A stretch of 64,000 bases of DNA from Paenibacillus sp. BIHB 4019. Its GTDB lineage: Bacteria > Bacillota > Bacilli > Paenibacillales > Paenibacillaceae. The stretch is from NCBI RefSeq assembly GCF_002741035.1, contig NZ_CP016808.1, positions 6,682,501 to 6,746,500 of the forward strand. The letters are read 5' to 3'. Made by a program: the position numbers and the translations under genes. Positions within the stretch are counted from its first letter, which is position 1, and every line of letters starts with the position of its first letter. A model generated the notes under the pieces. It was not told the origin of the DNA. It saw nothing but the letters and a program-made list of their open reading frames with translations, and made no database searches. This document shows positions 25,986 through 33,607 of this stretch, in pieces.

Positions 25986-26014
25986 AGTTTACTGATCCTC
26001 GATTCAATTGTCAA
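25986..26014 (-). promoter_or_regulatory. Sigma-A promoter of pectate lyase 1
   Basis: TTGACA (26014-26009) and TAAACT (25991-25986) on the minus strand, spacer 17 bp. The sequence just upstream of -35 (TTTTTTACAAGAATATTA) is nearly identical in the promoter of the second lyase gene. Confidence 0.75.
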
Positions 26015-26115
26015 TAATATTCTTGTAAAAAAATGTATTTTTATGCAGAAAGCTGTCTGTCGCTGGCGATTTTCTAACCATCCATATGCCAAATGAAAAT
26101 AAATGGAGCACAGGC

Positions 26116-26146
26116 TTGACCTTAGGACTGACCTAAGGTATATAGT
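26116..26146 (+). promoter_or_regulatory. MerR-type promoter/operator of the merR-hydrolase pair
   Basis: A palindrome with 8-bp arms ACCTTAGG/CCTAAGGT around ACTGA (26119-26139) lies between -35 TTGACC (26116-26121) and -10 TATAGT (26141-26146). The 19-bp spacer and the position of the dyad are typical of MerR-activated promoters; a TATATA at 17 bp is an alternative -10. Confidence 0.75.
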
Positions 26147-26191
26147 GAAGCTAATGACGGTGTTCCCCCACAAAATAGTAGGAGCGGCATA

Positions 26192-26983
26192 ATGAAAAAT
26201 GATATTACAATTAGCAATCTCGCAAAACTCATGCATGTATCTGTTCATCAAATTCGTTATTTTGAAGAAAAAGGAATTCTTCAGCCTGCGTATATCGATA
26301 ACAACCAGTATAGAATGTACGGAATAGATCAGATATATCGGTTGTCCCATATTTTGCTGCTGCGGAGGTTCGGTGTACCTGTCTCGTCTATTAAGGACTG
26401 CTTCTCTACCTTTTCTGCCGAGCAATATGAGCAATTGCTGCATACGTCTTTGCTCGAAACCGATCAGGAGATTGCCAGGCTTCAGGAGCTCCAACTTTTA
26501 ATTCGCAAAGTGCTGCATGAACAGCAAGCATTTAGCACACAGAACAAGCCCTATCAAATCAAGTGGCAAAAATCAGTTCATTTGAAGTGCTGGTTCGCCA
26601 AGGCGGAACAAACTAAGCTTCATGCTAGGCTGCTGGCTGAGCAGCCTGCCCCTGTTCCGGACTTGTTCGAGTCAGATATTTATTATGTGTATGAACAATT
26701 ATCTACTCTTAAGCTATGCACCGAAACAACCGAACCCAGCGACCTTGTGCTGTCTTCAGGAGACTATCTTTCCGCCCATTTTCAGGTAAACGACGAGGAG
26801 GAGCTTGATCAACGAATTGAACAGCTATACGGTCATGCAGCAGCACAAGCTTATGATACGAAGGGACCGTTAATTCTTATTGAAAAATCCTATTTATCTT
26901 TGTTTAGCCACGACAAGCTCCATTATGAGCTGCTCATTCAAGTTGACACAGCCTTGCCTGCCGAACAGGAGGCGAATCTATGA
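26192..26983 (+). CDS. MerR family transcriptional regulator
   Basis: 263 residues. N-terminal MerR winged helix: ISNLAKLMHVSVHQIRYFEEKGILQP and the wing region MYGIDQIYRLSHILLLRRFGVP, followed by the dimerisation helix and a C-terminal effector domain of about 150 residues (about residues 115-263) resembling GyrI/BmrR-type ligand pockets in length. It probably binds the dyad at 26119-26139 and controls itself and the hydrolase, whose start overlaps its end by 4 bp. The inducer is unknown. AGGAGCGG precedes the ATG. Confidence 0.88.
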   Translation: MKNDITISNLAKLMHVSVHQIRYFEEKGILQPAYIDNNQYRMYGIDQIYRLSHILLLRRFGVPVSSIKDCFSTFSAEQYEQLLHTSLLETDQEIARLQELQLLIRKVLHEQQAFSTQNKPYQIKWQKSVHLKCWFAKAEQTKLHARLLAEQPAPVPDLFESDIYYVYEQLSTLKLCTETTEPSDLVLSSGDYLSAHFQVNDEEELDQRIEQLYGHAAAQAYDTKGPLILIEKSYLSLFSHDKLHYELLIQVDTALPAEQEANL

Positions 26984-28038
26984 AGGCTTCTCCTATCACA
27001 ATTGAGCCGATGCAGGCCAAATATAATGGAGCTATGAAAAAGAAAATGGGCATTGTCCTTATCGTTATTTTATTGATTATAAGCAGTTCGAGTTTCTATG
27101 TATTGCAGCAATATAGCTTTGACATTGTAGAGCAAACGATCCAGATTGCCAGCCCAGAAGGCCAATTAACAGGCATACTCGCCATGCCCAAACACGCTTC
27201 AGGAAAGCTTGGGCTTGTATTGTTCGTGCATGGTGACGGCCCGATTAATGCCTCTCATAATGACGGATACAAGCCGCTTTGGGAGCGGCTTGCTGCCCAA
27301 GGCTACGCTTCTTTGTCGCTCAATAAGCGGGGAATTGACGGCTCTGCCGGCAATTGGCTCGATCAGAGCATCGATGACCGGGTAGAAGAGGCGCGGCAAG
27401 CTTTAGCCTGGGCCAGAACACAGCCCATGATTGATCATACAAGAATCGGTGTATGGGGTGCCAGCCAAGCCGGATGGGTCATTCCAAAGCTTGCAGGGGA
27501 AGAACAGCTTGCTTTCAGCATTTTGGTATCCCCTGCCATCAATTGGCTGTCTCAGGGTCAATATCATACACGCGAACAAATGAAAAAGGATGGGTACTCA
27601 GAGGACGATATTACAGCCCGCCTAGCCTATGAGCAACAAGTCAATGCGCTGTTAAAAAACAATGCCCCTTATGAGGAATATGTAAAAACAGCGCATCAAG
27701 GCGATATGATGTCACAGGAAAGATGGGCCTTCGTTAGCAAAAACTTTTTATCCGACGCTGCGGGCGATCTGGCTCATTTCCGTTCCCCCGTGCTTCTGCT
27801 GCTTGGAGAGGACGATATTCACGTAGATGTAAAAGAGACTGAACAGGTGTACCGCGAGAACGCGGCCCCTTCGCTGCTCACTGTCGCGGTCTTCCCGAAT
27901 ACAGAGCATTCGATGCTGAGAACGAGCACGGCAAATTCGGAGCTCAAAGCAACTTTTATTAGTCTGTTTGCGCCAAGAAAAATAACCGTCAGCGAATATA
28001 TGAATCAAATCGAGCTTTTTATAAAACAGCTCCCCTGA
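26980..28038 (+). CDS. Membrane-anchored alpha/beta hydrolase
   Basis: 352 residues. One N-terminal transmembrane helix (GIVLIVILLIISSSSFYVL, about residues 24-42) anchors an alpha/beta hydrolase domain. Nucleophile elbow GASQAG, acid in LLLGEDDIHVD and catalytic His in NTEHSML give a complete triad; the oxyanion stretch is FVHGDGP. It is of the dienelactone-hydrolase/esterase type. The substrate is unknown. It shares an operon with the MerR gene (ATGA overlap), so it may remove a toxic ester or xenobiotic sensed by that regulator. A second in-frame ATG 54 bp in is possible. Confidence 0.85.
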   Translation: MKASPITIEPMQAKYNGAMKKKMGIVLIVILLIISSSSFYVLQQYSFDIVEQTIQIASPEGQLTGILAMPKHASGKLGLVLFVHGDGPINASHNDGYKPLWERLAAQGYASLSLNKRGIDGSAGNWLDQSIDDRVEEARQALAWARTQPMIDHTRIGVWGASQAGWVIPKLAGEEQLAFSILVSPAINWLSQGQYHTREQMKKDGYSEDDITARLAYEQQVNALLKNNAPYEEYVKTAHQGDMMSQERWAFVSKNFLSDAAGDLAHFRSPVLLLLGEDDIHVDVKETEQVYRENAAPSLLTVAVFPNTEHSMLRTSTANSELKATFISLFAPRKITVSEYMNQIELFIKQLP

Positions 28039-28086
28039 CTTGAACTGAATATCAGGAACGAAACCAAAAGGATACAGCAGTAAAAT

Positions 28087-28120
28087 AGGAACCAGTTGCG
28101 CAATCTCGCGGCTGGTTCCT
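28087..28120. terminator. Hairpin between the convergent hydrolase and pectate lyase 2 genes
   Basis: Arms AGGAACCAG (28087-28095) and CTGGTTCCT (28112-28120). T-rich on both outer sides only weakly. Confidence 0.6.
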
Positions 28121-28145
28121 ATTCCTATGCCAAGACAATTGCCCT

Positions 28146-29096
28146 TTACTTAGCCGGCCAGTTGCCATACCAGGCGTATCCTGTTCTTCTTTCTTTCTCG
28201 ATGTCGCTAAGCTTGTACTTCACTATGCCGTCACGTCCTACAAAAATCGGCTTGTTGCTGCCTATTTCGTAAAAACGTGCCCAGATCGGCGTCTTCACAT
28301 TCGGATCGTTAATGACAACGACATCGCCGCTCTTTTTCTCGACCCGGATTCCCGTAATCTGCGACGCTTTGAACCAGTCTTCAGCGCCCTTGATGGCCGC
28401 AGCGATTTTAGCATTGGATGCTCTTGTTTTTAGAAATTTTACAATGTTTACACTCTCCTGAGCGGTGAGAGAAGGCACTTCATAGATTCTAGCTCCGGCT
28501 GGCTTCAGCGTGCTGGAATCATGCTGCTGTCCCCATGCCGTCAATTTGCCATTGACTGTAACCTGTGTTTTCAGGATGCAGTCTACTCCTTTGTCTACCG
28601 CTTGCTTGCTTTTGCTAGCCAAAGTGCTGTCGATAAAGGAGAAATCGCCTTTCTTGTTCGCAACCTCATCCAGCAAAACCAGCACATTAATCATCGCATT
28701 ATCATTATAAGTAATATGTTTATGATAGCCGGAGCTTTGATACACTTGCGGAAATCCGCCATTGGCATATTGCATATTGAGCAGAAAGTTAATGCCCTTG
28801 ACCGCTGCTGCCGAATACTTGCTGTCCTTCGTTTTCTTATATTCGGTCGCCAATCTGCGAATTTCCGAATAAGTTGCCTTATTATCAATTGTAGACTTCG
28901 CCCACTCGCCACTATCCTCTGAATAATCTTTTTCCCAACCACCATCGCTTTGCTGGTTCTTCAGAATAGTAGAGATGCTTGCTGTCGTACCCGACGCATC
29001 TGCCGCCATAACGGTTGCAACTGGCTGCAGCAGCACCGCTGGCCCCGAGAGCAGCATAGTAAAAGCTAGAGCTGCGGATACCGTACTTTTTTTCAT
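28146..29096 (-). CDS. Secreted pectate lyase, polysaccharide lyase family 10 (paralogue 2)
   Basis: 316 residues, the same length as paralogue 1 and nearly identical over most of its length (for example YANGGFPQVYQSSGYH and the last 60 residues). Signal peptide to about residue 33 (VMAADA), then the PL10 domain with the same catalytic motifs (YNDNAM, GARIYEVPSL). Start ATG 29096 is chosen because it aligns with the paralogue; the AGGAGG lies 12 nt upstream and longer in-frame starts would run into it. It has its own promoter. Confidence 0.92.
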   Translation of the reverse strand: MKKSTVSAALAFTMLLSGPAVLLQPVATVMAADASGTTASISTILKNQQSDGGWEKDYSEDSGEWAKSTIDNKATYSEIRRLATEYKKTKDSKYSAAAVKGINFLLNMQYANGGFPQVYQSSGYHKHITYNDNAMINVLVLLDEVANKKGDFSFIDSTLASKSKQAVDKGVDCILKTQVTVNGKLTAWGQQHDSSTLKPAGARIYEVPSLTAQESVNIVKFLKTRASNAKIAAAIKGAEDWFKASQITGIRVEKKSGDVVVINDPNVKTPIWARFYEIGSNKPIFVGRDGIVKYKLSDIEKERRTGYAWYGNWPAK

Positions 29097-29158
29097 GGAA
29101 CAAATCATCCTCCTAATTTTCAAATAGTTGTAATTTTTGTATCATAATTACCTTTCGA

Positions 29159-29187
29159 ATTATACTTAGACCTTAAAAATTTGTCAA
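29159..29187 (-). promoter_or_regulatory. Sigma-A promoter of pectate lyase 2
   Basis: TTGACA (29187-29182) and TATAAT (29164-29159) on the minus strand, spacer 17 bp; the stretch upstream of -35 matches that of the first lyase promoter. Confidence 0.8.
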
Positions 29188-29257
29188 TAATATCCTTGTA
29201 AAAAATTGTCGTCCGATGTAGAAGGATGTCTAAACATGGCGTTATATGACTTTCGCT

Positions 29258-29857
29258 TTACACCTGTAAAGCATGCAGCTCTTCCTCTATGCTTTCCCCT
29301 AGCATTTTTATGGCAATCTTCAAAAAATCCGCCTCGCTAATTTTAAATTGTCCGAAGCGAAAGCAGTAGCCCCAGTTGCGCTTGCCACTGGTAAACGTCA
29401 AGTCGTCCAACAGACCCGCGATTTTCACGGTCCGGCAAGGGAGAAAACGAACGGCCCGCCGAAAAGGAATGAACGATTCCGTCATTTGATGCGGATAAAT
29501 CCGGTCATCCATCATCTGCCCAATGGCGGTAAACGCCTGCAGCGATTCTCCTCCATTCATCTCCGTCCGCGGCGAATAATAAATGAGCCAATCTCCCGCC
29601 CGCATCCGCTTCAGCGCAGCTTCTTTACCGTTGCAAAGCTGGGCAACGCCCTCCTCCACACCGATCCGCACATGCGCTTCCGAAACGACGCCTATCCAAT
29701 AGCGGCGTTGCTCCAGCGAATCGCTTGCTACCACGTCTAAACTGTCCTGCTCCATGGACAATGCAAGCTGCGCCGGCTGCTGGGTATGGCCCATTTGCGT
29801 CAATTGCTCTAACTTCCTCATAATAGCCTTCGCATCATATGCTTCATTCCGTGACAT
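29258..29857 (-). CDS. EVE domain-containing protein
   Basis: 199 residues. A short N-terminal helical part (about residues 1-50) precedes an EVE domain (PUA-like fold): YWIGVVSEAHVRIGVEEG, MRAGDWLIYYSPRTEM, QAFTAIGQMMDD, FIPFRRAVRFLP and NWGYCFRFGQFKI. EVE domains bind modified bases in DNA or RNA and occur in defence and RNA-processing proteins; the ligand is not known here. It is transcribed alone, separated from the pentapeptide operon upstream by a strong terminator. Confidence 0.85.
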   Translation of the reverse strand: MSRNEAYDAKAIMRKLEQLTQMGHTQQPAQLALSMEQDSLDVVASDSLEQRRYWIGVVSEAHVRIGVEEGVAQLCNGKEAALKRMRAGDWLIYYSPRTEMNGGESLQAFTAIGQMMDDRIYPHQMTESFIPFRRAVRFLPCRTVKIAGLLDDLTFTSGKRNWGYCFRFGQFKISEADFLKIAIKMLGESIEEELHALQV

Positions 29858-29899
29858 GTTTGTTCTCTCCTCAGCCTTTTATTAAGCTAACTATACAAA

Positions 29900-29931
29900 A
29901 ACACTACTGACAACAGGTTGTCAGTAGTGTT
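29900..29931 (-). terminator. Intrinsic terminator of the uvrA2-pentapeptide operon
   Basis: Perfect 15-bp arms AACACTACTGACAAC (29900-29914) and GTTGTCAGTAGTGTT (29917-29931) with a 2-nt spacer, then TTTTG on the minus strand. Confidence 0.9.
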
Positions 29932-29964
29932 GATCCCCTTCTCAAGCTCGCCTTTTCCTTCAAA

Positions 29965-30570
29965 TTAATTGATGATGGCTCCATAGGATCGCAAAAAAAT
30001 AACGGCCTGTTCGCTATCCATACGTACCCCTTTCAAATCAAGGCCCTTTAAATCAATCCCATCCAGCTTGGCACCTCTTAAATCCGCTCCTTTAAGTCTA
30101 GCTTTGCTTAAAGAAATTCGGGTCAGATCGGCATCTCTTAAATCCGCCTTCTCCAAATTAGCATCCGTAAAGTCAGCCTCCAAAAAACGAACGCCTCTTA
30201 AATCTTGTTTGGAAAATCGGGCATGCCTTAAGTTCGTGTAAGCCCAGTCTCCTTGAGCAATCGTAATGCCGTCCATTTGGGCACTCGAAAAGTCGGAGCC
30301 TGTCATTTTGCAAGCGTTGAATGTGGAAACAAATAGGTTTGCATCGTTGAAATTGCAATTTTCAAAGGCTGTCCCCGTATGAACGGAGCCGTTTAAGGAT
30401 GTTCCGCGAAAGCTGCATTCGACAAAACGACAGTTAGTCGTAACTACTTCCTCCATAGAAGTGTTCGTAAACGTGCATTTAGTAAATGTACAGCGAAATA
30501 ATTCGCCATAACGCAAATCACGCCCATCAAACTCAACCTCATTATAGGACTGCTCCTTGTATTGGTACAT
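29965..30570 (-). CDS. Pentapeptide repeat protein (Qnr/McbG-like)
   Basis: 201 residues, almost entirely A(D/N)LXX pentapeptide repeats from about residue 10 to 185 (for example CTFTKCTFTNTS, CRFVECSFRGTSL, ADLRDADLTRISLSKARL, ADLRGAKLDGIDLKGLDLKG). Such right-handed quadrilateral helices mimic DNA; Qnr and McbG proteins shield DNA gyrase from quinolones or microcin B17. A gyrase role here is inferred. It is the last gene of an operon with a UvrA2-like protein. AGGAGG lies 8 nt before the ATG. Confidence 0.88.
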   Translation of the reverse strand: MYQYKEQSYNEVEFDGRDLRYGELFRCTFTKCTFTNTSMEEVVTTNCRFVECSFRGTSLNGSVHTGTAFENCNFNDANLFVSTFNACKMTGSDFSSAQMDGITIAQGDWAYTNLRHARFSKQDLRGVRFLEADFTDANLEKADLRDADLTRISLSKARLKGADLRGAKLDGIDLKGLDLKGVRMDSEQAVIFLRSYGAIIN

Positions 30571-30591
30571 AAATAATCCTCCTGCCCTATT

Positions 30592-30912
30592 TTATCGCTT
30601 CTTTTTGGACTCAGTCTTTTTCTTCGATGACTTTACTGGTTTTTCTGGCGTTTTTCGCTCGGCTAGTATAACAGCCAATTGCTCCGCCTCTTCTCTGAGC
30701 AGCTGTTCTTGCTTCGATTGATATTCCGATACAATCAAGTCTTGGAGATCGGGGCTGTCCATTTGCAGAAATTGAGCAAAGGCTTCGGGATATTGGAACG
30801 ATTTTTCCCCAATCTCACTTGAAAACAAAACGTTGATTTTCCCATCCTCCTTGCCTACTACACGCCCGCTGCCAAATTTAATATGGGTAACTTGTTGATC
30901 CATCACATTCAT
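30592..30912 (-). CDS. Small basic-tailed protein with an SH3/Tudor-like N-terminal motif
   Basis: 106 residues. The N-terminal part VTHIKFGSGRVVGKEDGKINVLF and FQYPEAFAQFLQM looks like the small beta-barrel often found in UvrD/PcrA tails and in conserved small proteins; the C-terminal part is a helix followed by a Lys-rich tail (VKSSKKKTESKKKR), suggesting nucleic-acid contact. It starts 4 bp after the UvrA-like gene and lies 21 bp before the pentapeptide gene, so it is clearly part of that operon. Function unknown. Confidence 0.7.
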   Translation of the reverse strand: MNVMDQQVTHIKFGSGRVVGKEDGKINVLFSSEIGEKSFQYPEAFAQFLQMDSPDLQDLIVSEYQSKQEQLLREEAEQLAVILAERKTPEKPVKSSKKKTESKKKR

Positions 30913-30916
30913 AGGT

Positions 30917-33454
30917 TTAGTTTCCTTTCAGCTCAGCTCGCAAATATTGGCCGGTATAGCTTGCTTCGCAATCGGCTACCTCCTCTGGCGTACCTGTGCA
31001 AACGATGCTGCCGCCATGTGTGCCACCTTCGGGGCCTAAATCGATAATATAATCAGCATTTTTAATCAAATCCAAATTGTGCTCAATAACAACTACCGTA
31101 TTCCCGCCATCGACGAGCGCATGCAAAATATGAACCAATTGATGCACATCCGCCACATGCAGCCCTGTCGTAGGTTCATCCATAACATATAGGGTTGAGC
31201 CTGTAGCCGGCTTCTGCAGCTCTGCTGCAAGCTTTACTCGCTGCGCTTCCCCTCCTGACAACGTCGTGGAGGATTGCCCCAGCTGCACATACCCCAGTCC
31301 TACCTGGCAAAGCGCTTCGATCTTTTTGCGAATTTTAGGAACGTTGCCGAAAAACGCGGCCGCTTCATCCGCTGTCATTTCTAAAACGTCGGCAATGCTT
31401 TTACCTTTATAGTGAACCTCCAGCGTTTCACGATTGTAGCGTTTCCCTTTGCATACATCACAGGCTACAAATACGCTAGGAAGAAAATGCATCTCCAGCT
31501 TCATCATTCCGTCGCCGGCACATGCCTCACAGCGGCCCCCCGATATATTGAACGAAAATCTTCCCGGACCGTAGCCACGAACTTTCGCTTCATTCGTCAG
31601 GGCGTATAGCGACCTGATTTGGTCAAAAAGTCCAGTGTACGTAGCCGGGTTGGAGCGCGGGGTACGCCCTATCGGGCTTTGGTCAATGTGAATGATTTTA
31701 TCCAGAAAATCGATTCCCTGCATTTGCTGATGATTTCCCGCACTCGTGTGGGCACGGTTGAGCTCCGCAGCCAGCCTTTTATAGACGATTTCATTGATTA
31801 AGCTTGATTTTCCAGAGCCGGAAACGCCTGTCACACATGTCAATGTGCCCAGTGGGATGGAAACATCAATGTCTTGCAAATTATTTTCTGCCGCTCCTAT
31901 AATCGTTAAAGCTTTCCCATTGCCTTTGCGCCTGTATTCCGGGACGGCAATTTGTTTTTTGCGAGATAAATATTGACCGGTTACCGAGCTTGGCTCCTTC
32001 GCAATATCGTCGAGCCTTCCTTGCGCAACAACATAACCGCCATTTTTCCCGGCGCCGGGACCAATATCTACAATCCAATCTGCCTGTCTGATCGTTTCTT
32101 CATCATGCTCAACGACAATGAGCGTATTCCCCATTTCACGCATGTCCCCTAATGCCGACAACAGTCGCGCATTGTCCCGTTGATGAAGGCCAATGGAGGG
32201 CTCATCTAAAATATATAATACGCCTGTTAAGCCCGAACCGATTTGCGAAGCTAATCTAATGCGCTGGCTCTCGCCCCCGGAAAGGGTGCCGGATGTCCTT
32301 GACAGCTGTAAATACTCCAAGCCTACATTGTTCATAAACTGAAGCCGGGAACCAATTTCCGCAACGATCAATTCAGCAATCGCCGCCTTCGCTCCAGGCA
32401 GCCTCAAATTCGCAATAAAATCAAGGGCAGCAGCAACAGATAACCTGCAAAATTCAGCGATGTTCATACCGCCAACCGTGACAGCAAGCAGCATGGGCGC
32501 AAGACGGTCTCCGTGGCAATCTGGGCATGGCGGCGCAAGCGTTTCATCCACAGCCTCCTGCTGCATTGCAGCAGCTCCCTTAAAAGAGGGCGCTTTGACT
32601 TGAAAACCTAGCCCCGAGCAGGTCCGGCATGCCCCTTCTTGGTTATTGAATGAAAACATGCGCGGCGTTAACTCGGCTAATGACACCTCGCAGCGTGGAC
32701 AGCTGTAGCTTTGTGAGAAGGAAGTCTCTTCCCCGCTGCCATATTGATAAATAAGGACGATATCACCAGCTAGCGAAAACGCAGTTTCAAGGGAATCGGT
32801 CAGCCGCTGTGAATCATCTGCTTTCACCGTAAGCCGATCAACGACAATTTCTACCGTATGCTTCTCGTTTTTATGAAACGGAATATCATCATCCAGCTGA
32901 TAAAAGGAACCGTCCACCCGGACACGCGCATAACCGCTAGCCTTGGCGTGCTCCAGTATTTTATGGTGCTCGCCTTGCTGATTTTGGACGATAGGGGCAA
33001 GCACTGCAAACCTCGTTCCTTGCGGCAAACTATAAATTTGGTCAACGATTTCATCAACAGATTGCCGGCTAATTTCATCGTTGCAAACGGGGCAATGCGG
33101 CGTTCCGACTCTGGCCCATAGCAAACGCAAATAATCATAAACTTTCGTTAGCGTCCCGACGGTAGAACGCGGGTTGTTGGAGGTCGTTTTTTGCTGAATG
33201 GCAATGGCTGGCGAAAGCCCTTCTATGGCGTCAACATCCGGCTTGCCGACTTGTCCCAAAAAATGCCGGGCATACGCAGATAATGACTCTACATAACGTT
33301 TTTGGCCCTCCGCATATAGGGTATCAAACGCCAAGCTGGATTTGCCAGAGCCGCTCACTCCAGTAAATACGACGATTTGATCACGGGGAATTTGAATACT
33401 AATGTTTTTTAAATTATTTTCTCGCGCACCGCTAACCTGTATAAAATGGTCCAT
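30917..33454 (-). CDS. UvrA2-like excinuclease ATPase (short UvrA paralogue)
   Basis: 845 residues, against about 940-960 for UvrA. Two ABC modules: Walker A GVSGSGKSS at about residues 32-40 and again in the second half; signatures LSGGESQRIRLA and LSGGEAQRVKLA; Walker B LYILDEPSIGLH and LYVMDEPTTGLH. Zinc-binding CPRC...CRTC and CEAC...CDVCKG clusters are kept, as is the UvrB-binding-type region (KGEHHKILEHA-like). The roughly 100-residue insertion domain between GLGF and CPDCHGDRL is reduced to a short linker. Class II UvrA proteins often give resistance to DNA-targeting antibiotics. AGGAGG before the ATG. Confidence 0.9.
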   Translation of the reverse strand: MDHFIQVSGARENNLKNISIQIPRDQIVVFTGVSGSGKSSLAFDTLYAEGQKRYVESLSAYARHFLGQVGKPDVDAIEGLSPAIAIQQKTTSNNPRSTVGTLTKVYDYLRLLWARVGTPHCPVCNDEISRQSVDEIVDQIYSLPQGTRFAVLAPIVQNQQGEHHKILEHAKASGYARVRVDGSFYQLDDDIPFHKNEKHTVEIVVDRLTVKADDSQRLTDSLETAFSLAGDIVLIYQYGSGEETSFSQSYSCPRCEVSLAELTPRMFSFNNQEGACRTCSGLGFQVKAPSFKGAAAMQQEAVDETLAPPCPDCHGDRLAPMLLAVTVGGMNIAEFCRLSVAAALDFIANLRLPGAKAAIAELIVAEIGSRLQFMNNVGLEYLQLSRTSGTLSGGESQRIRLASQIGSGLTGVLYILDEPSIGLHQRDNARLLSALGDMREMGNTLIVVEHDEETIRQADWIVDIGPGAGKNGGYVVAQGRLDDIAKEPSSVTGQYLSRKKQIAVPEYRRKGNGKALTIIGAAENNLQDIDVSIPLGTLTCVTGVSGSGKSSLINEIVYKRLAAELNRAHTSAGNHQQMQGIDFLDKIIHIDQSPIGRTPRSNPATYTGLFDQIRSLYALTNEAKVRGYGPGRFSFNISGGRCEACAGDGMMKLEMHFLPSVFVACDVCKGKRYNRETLEVHYKGKSIADVLEMTADEAAAFFGNVPKIRKKIEALCQVGLGYVQLGQSSTTLSGGEAQRVKLAAELQKPATGSTLYVMDEPTTGLHVADVHQLVHILHALVDGGNTVVVIEHNLDLIKNADYIIDLGPEGGTHGGSIVCTGTPEEVADCEASYTGQYLRAELKGN

Positions 33455-33538
33455 CTGCTAACCTCCTAAACGAATCAAGCAGGTTGTAACAAGCTCAAAT
33501 AACCGTTTCCCGCCTGCGGCATCTGTTCATGAAAAAAA

Positions 33539-33574
33539 TCAACGGATAGCTCATTACAGCTGGATATCCGTTGA
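33539..33574 (-). terminator. Intrinsic terminator of the DHA2 efflux gene
   Basis: Arms TCAACGGATA (33539-33548) and TATCCGTTGA (33565-33574); on the minus strand followed by TTTTTTTC. Confidence 0.85.
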
Positions 33575-33607
33575 TTAAGTCTCTATTTCATTTTTAACTA
33601 GAATGTA

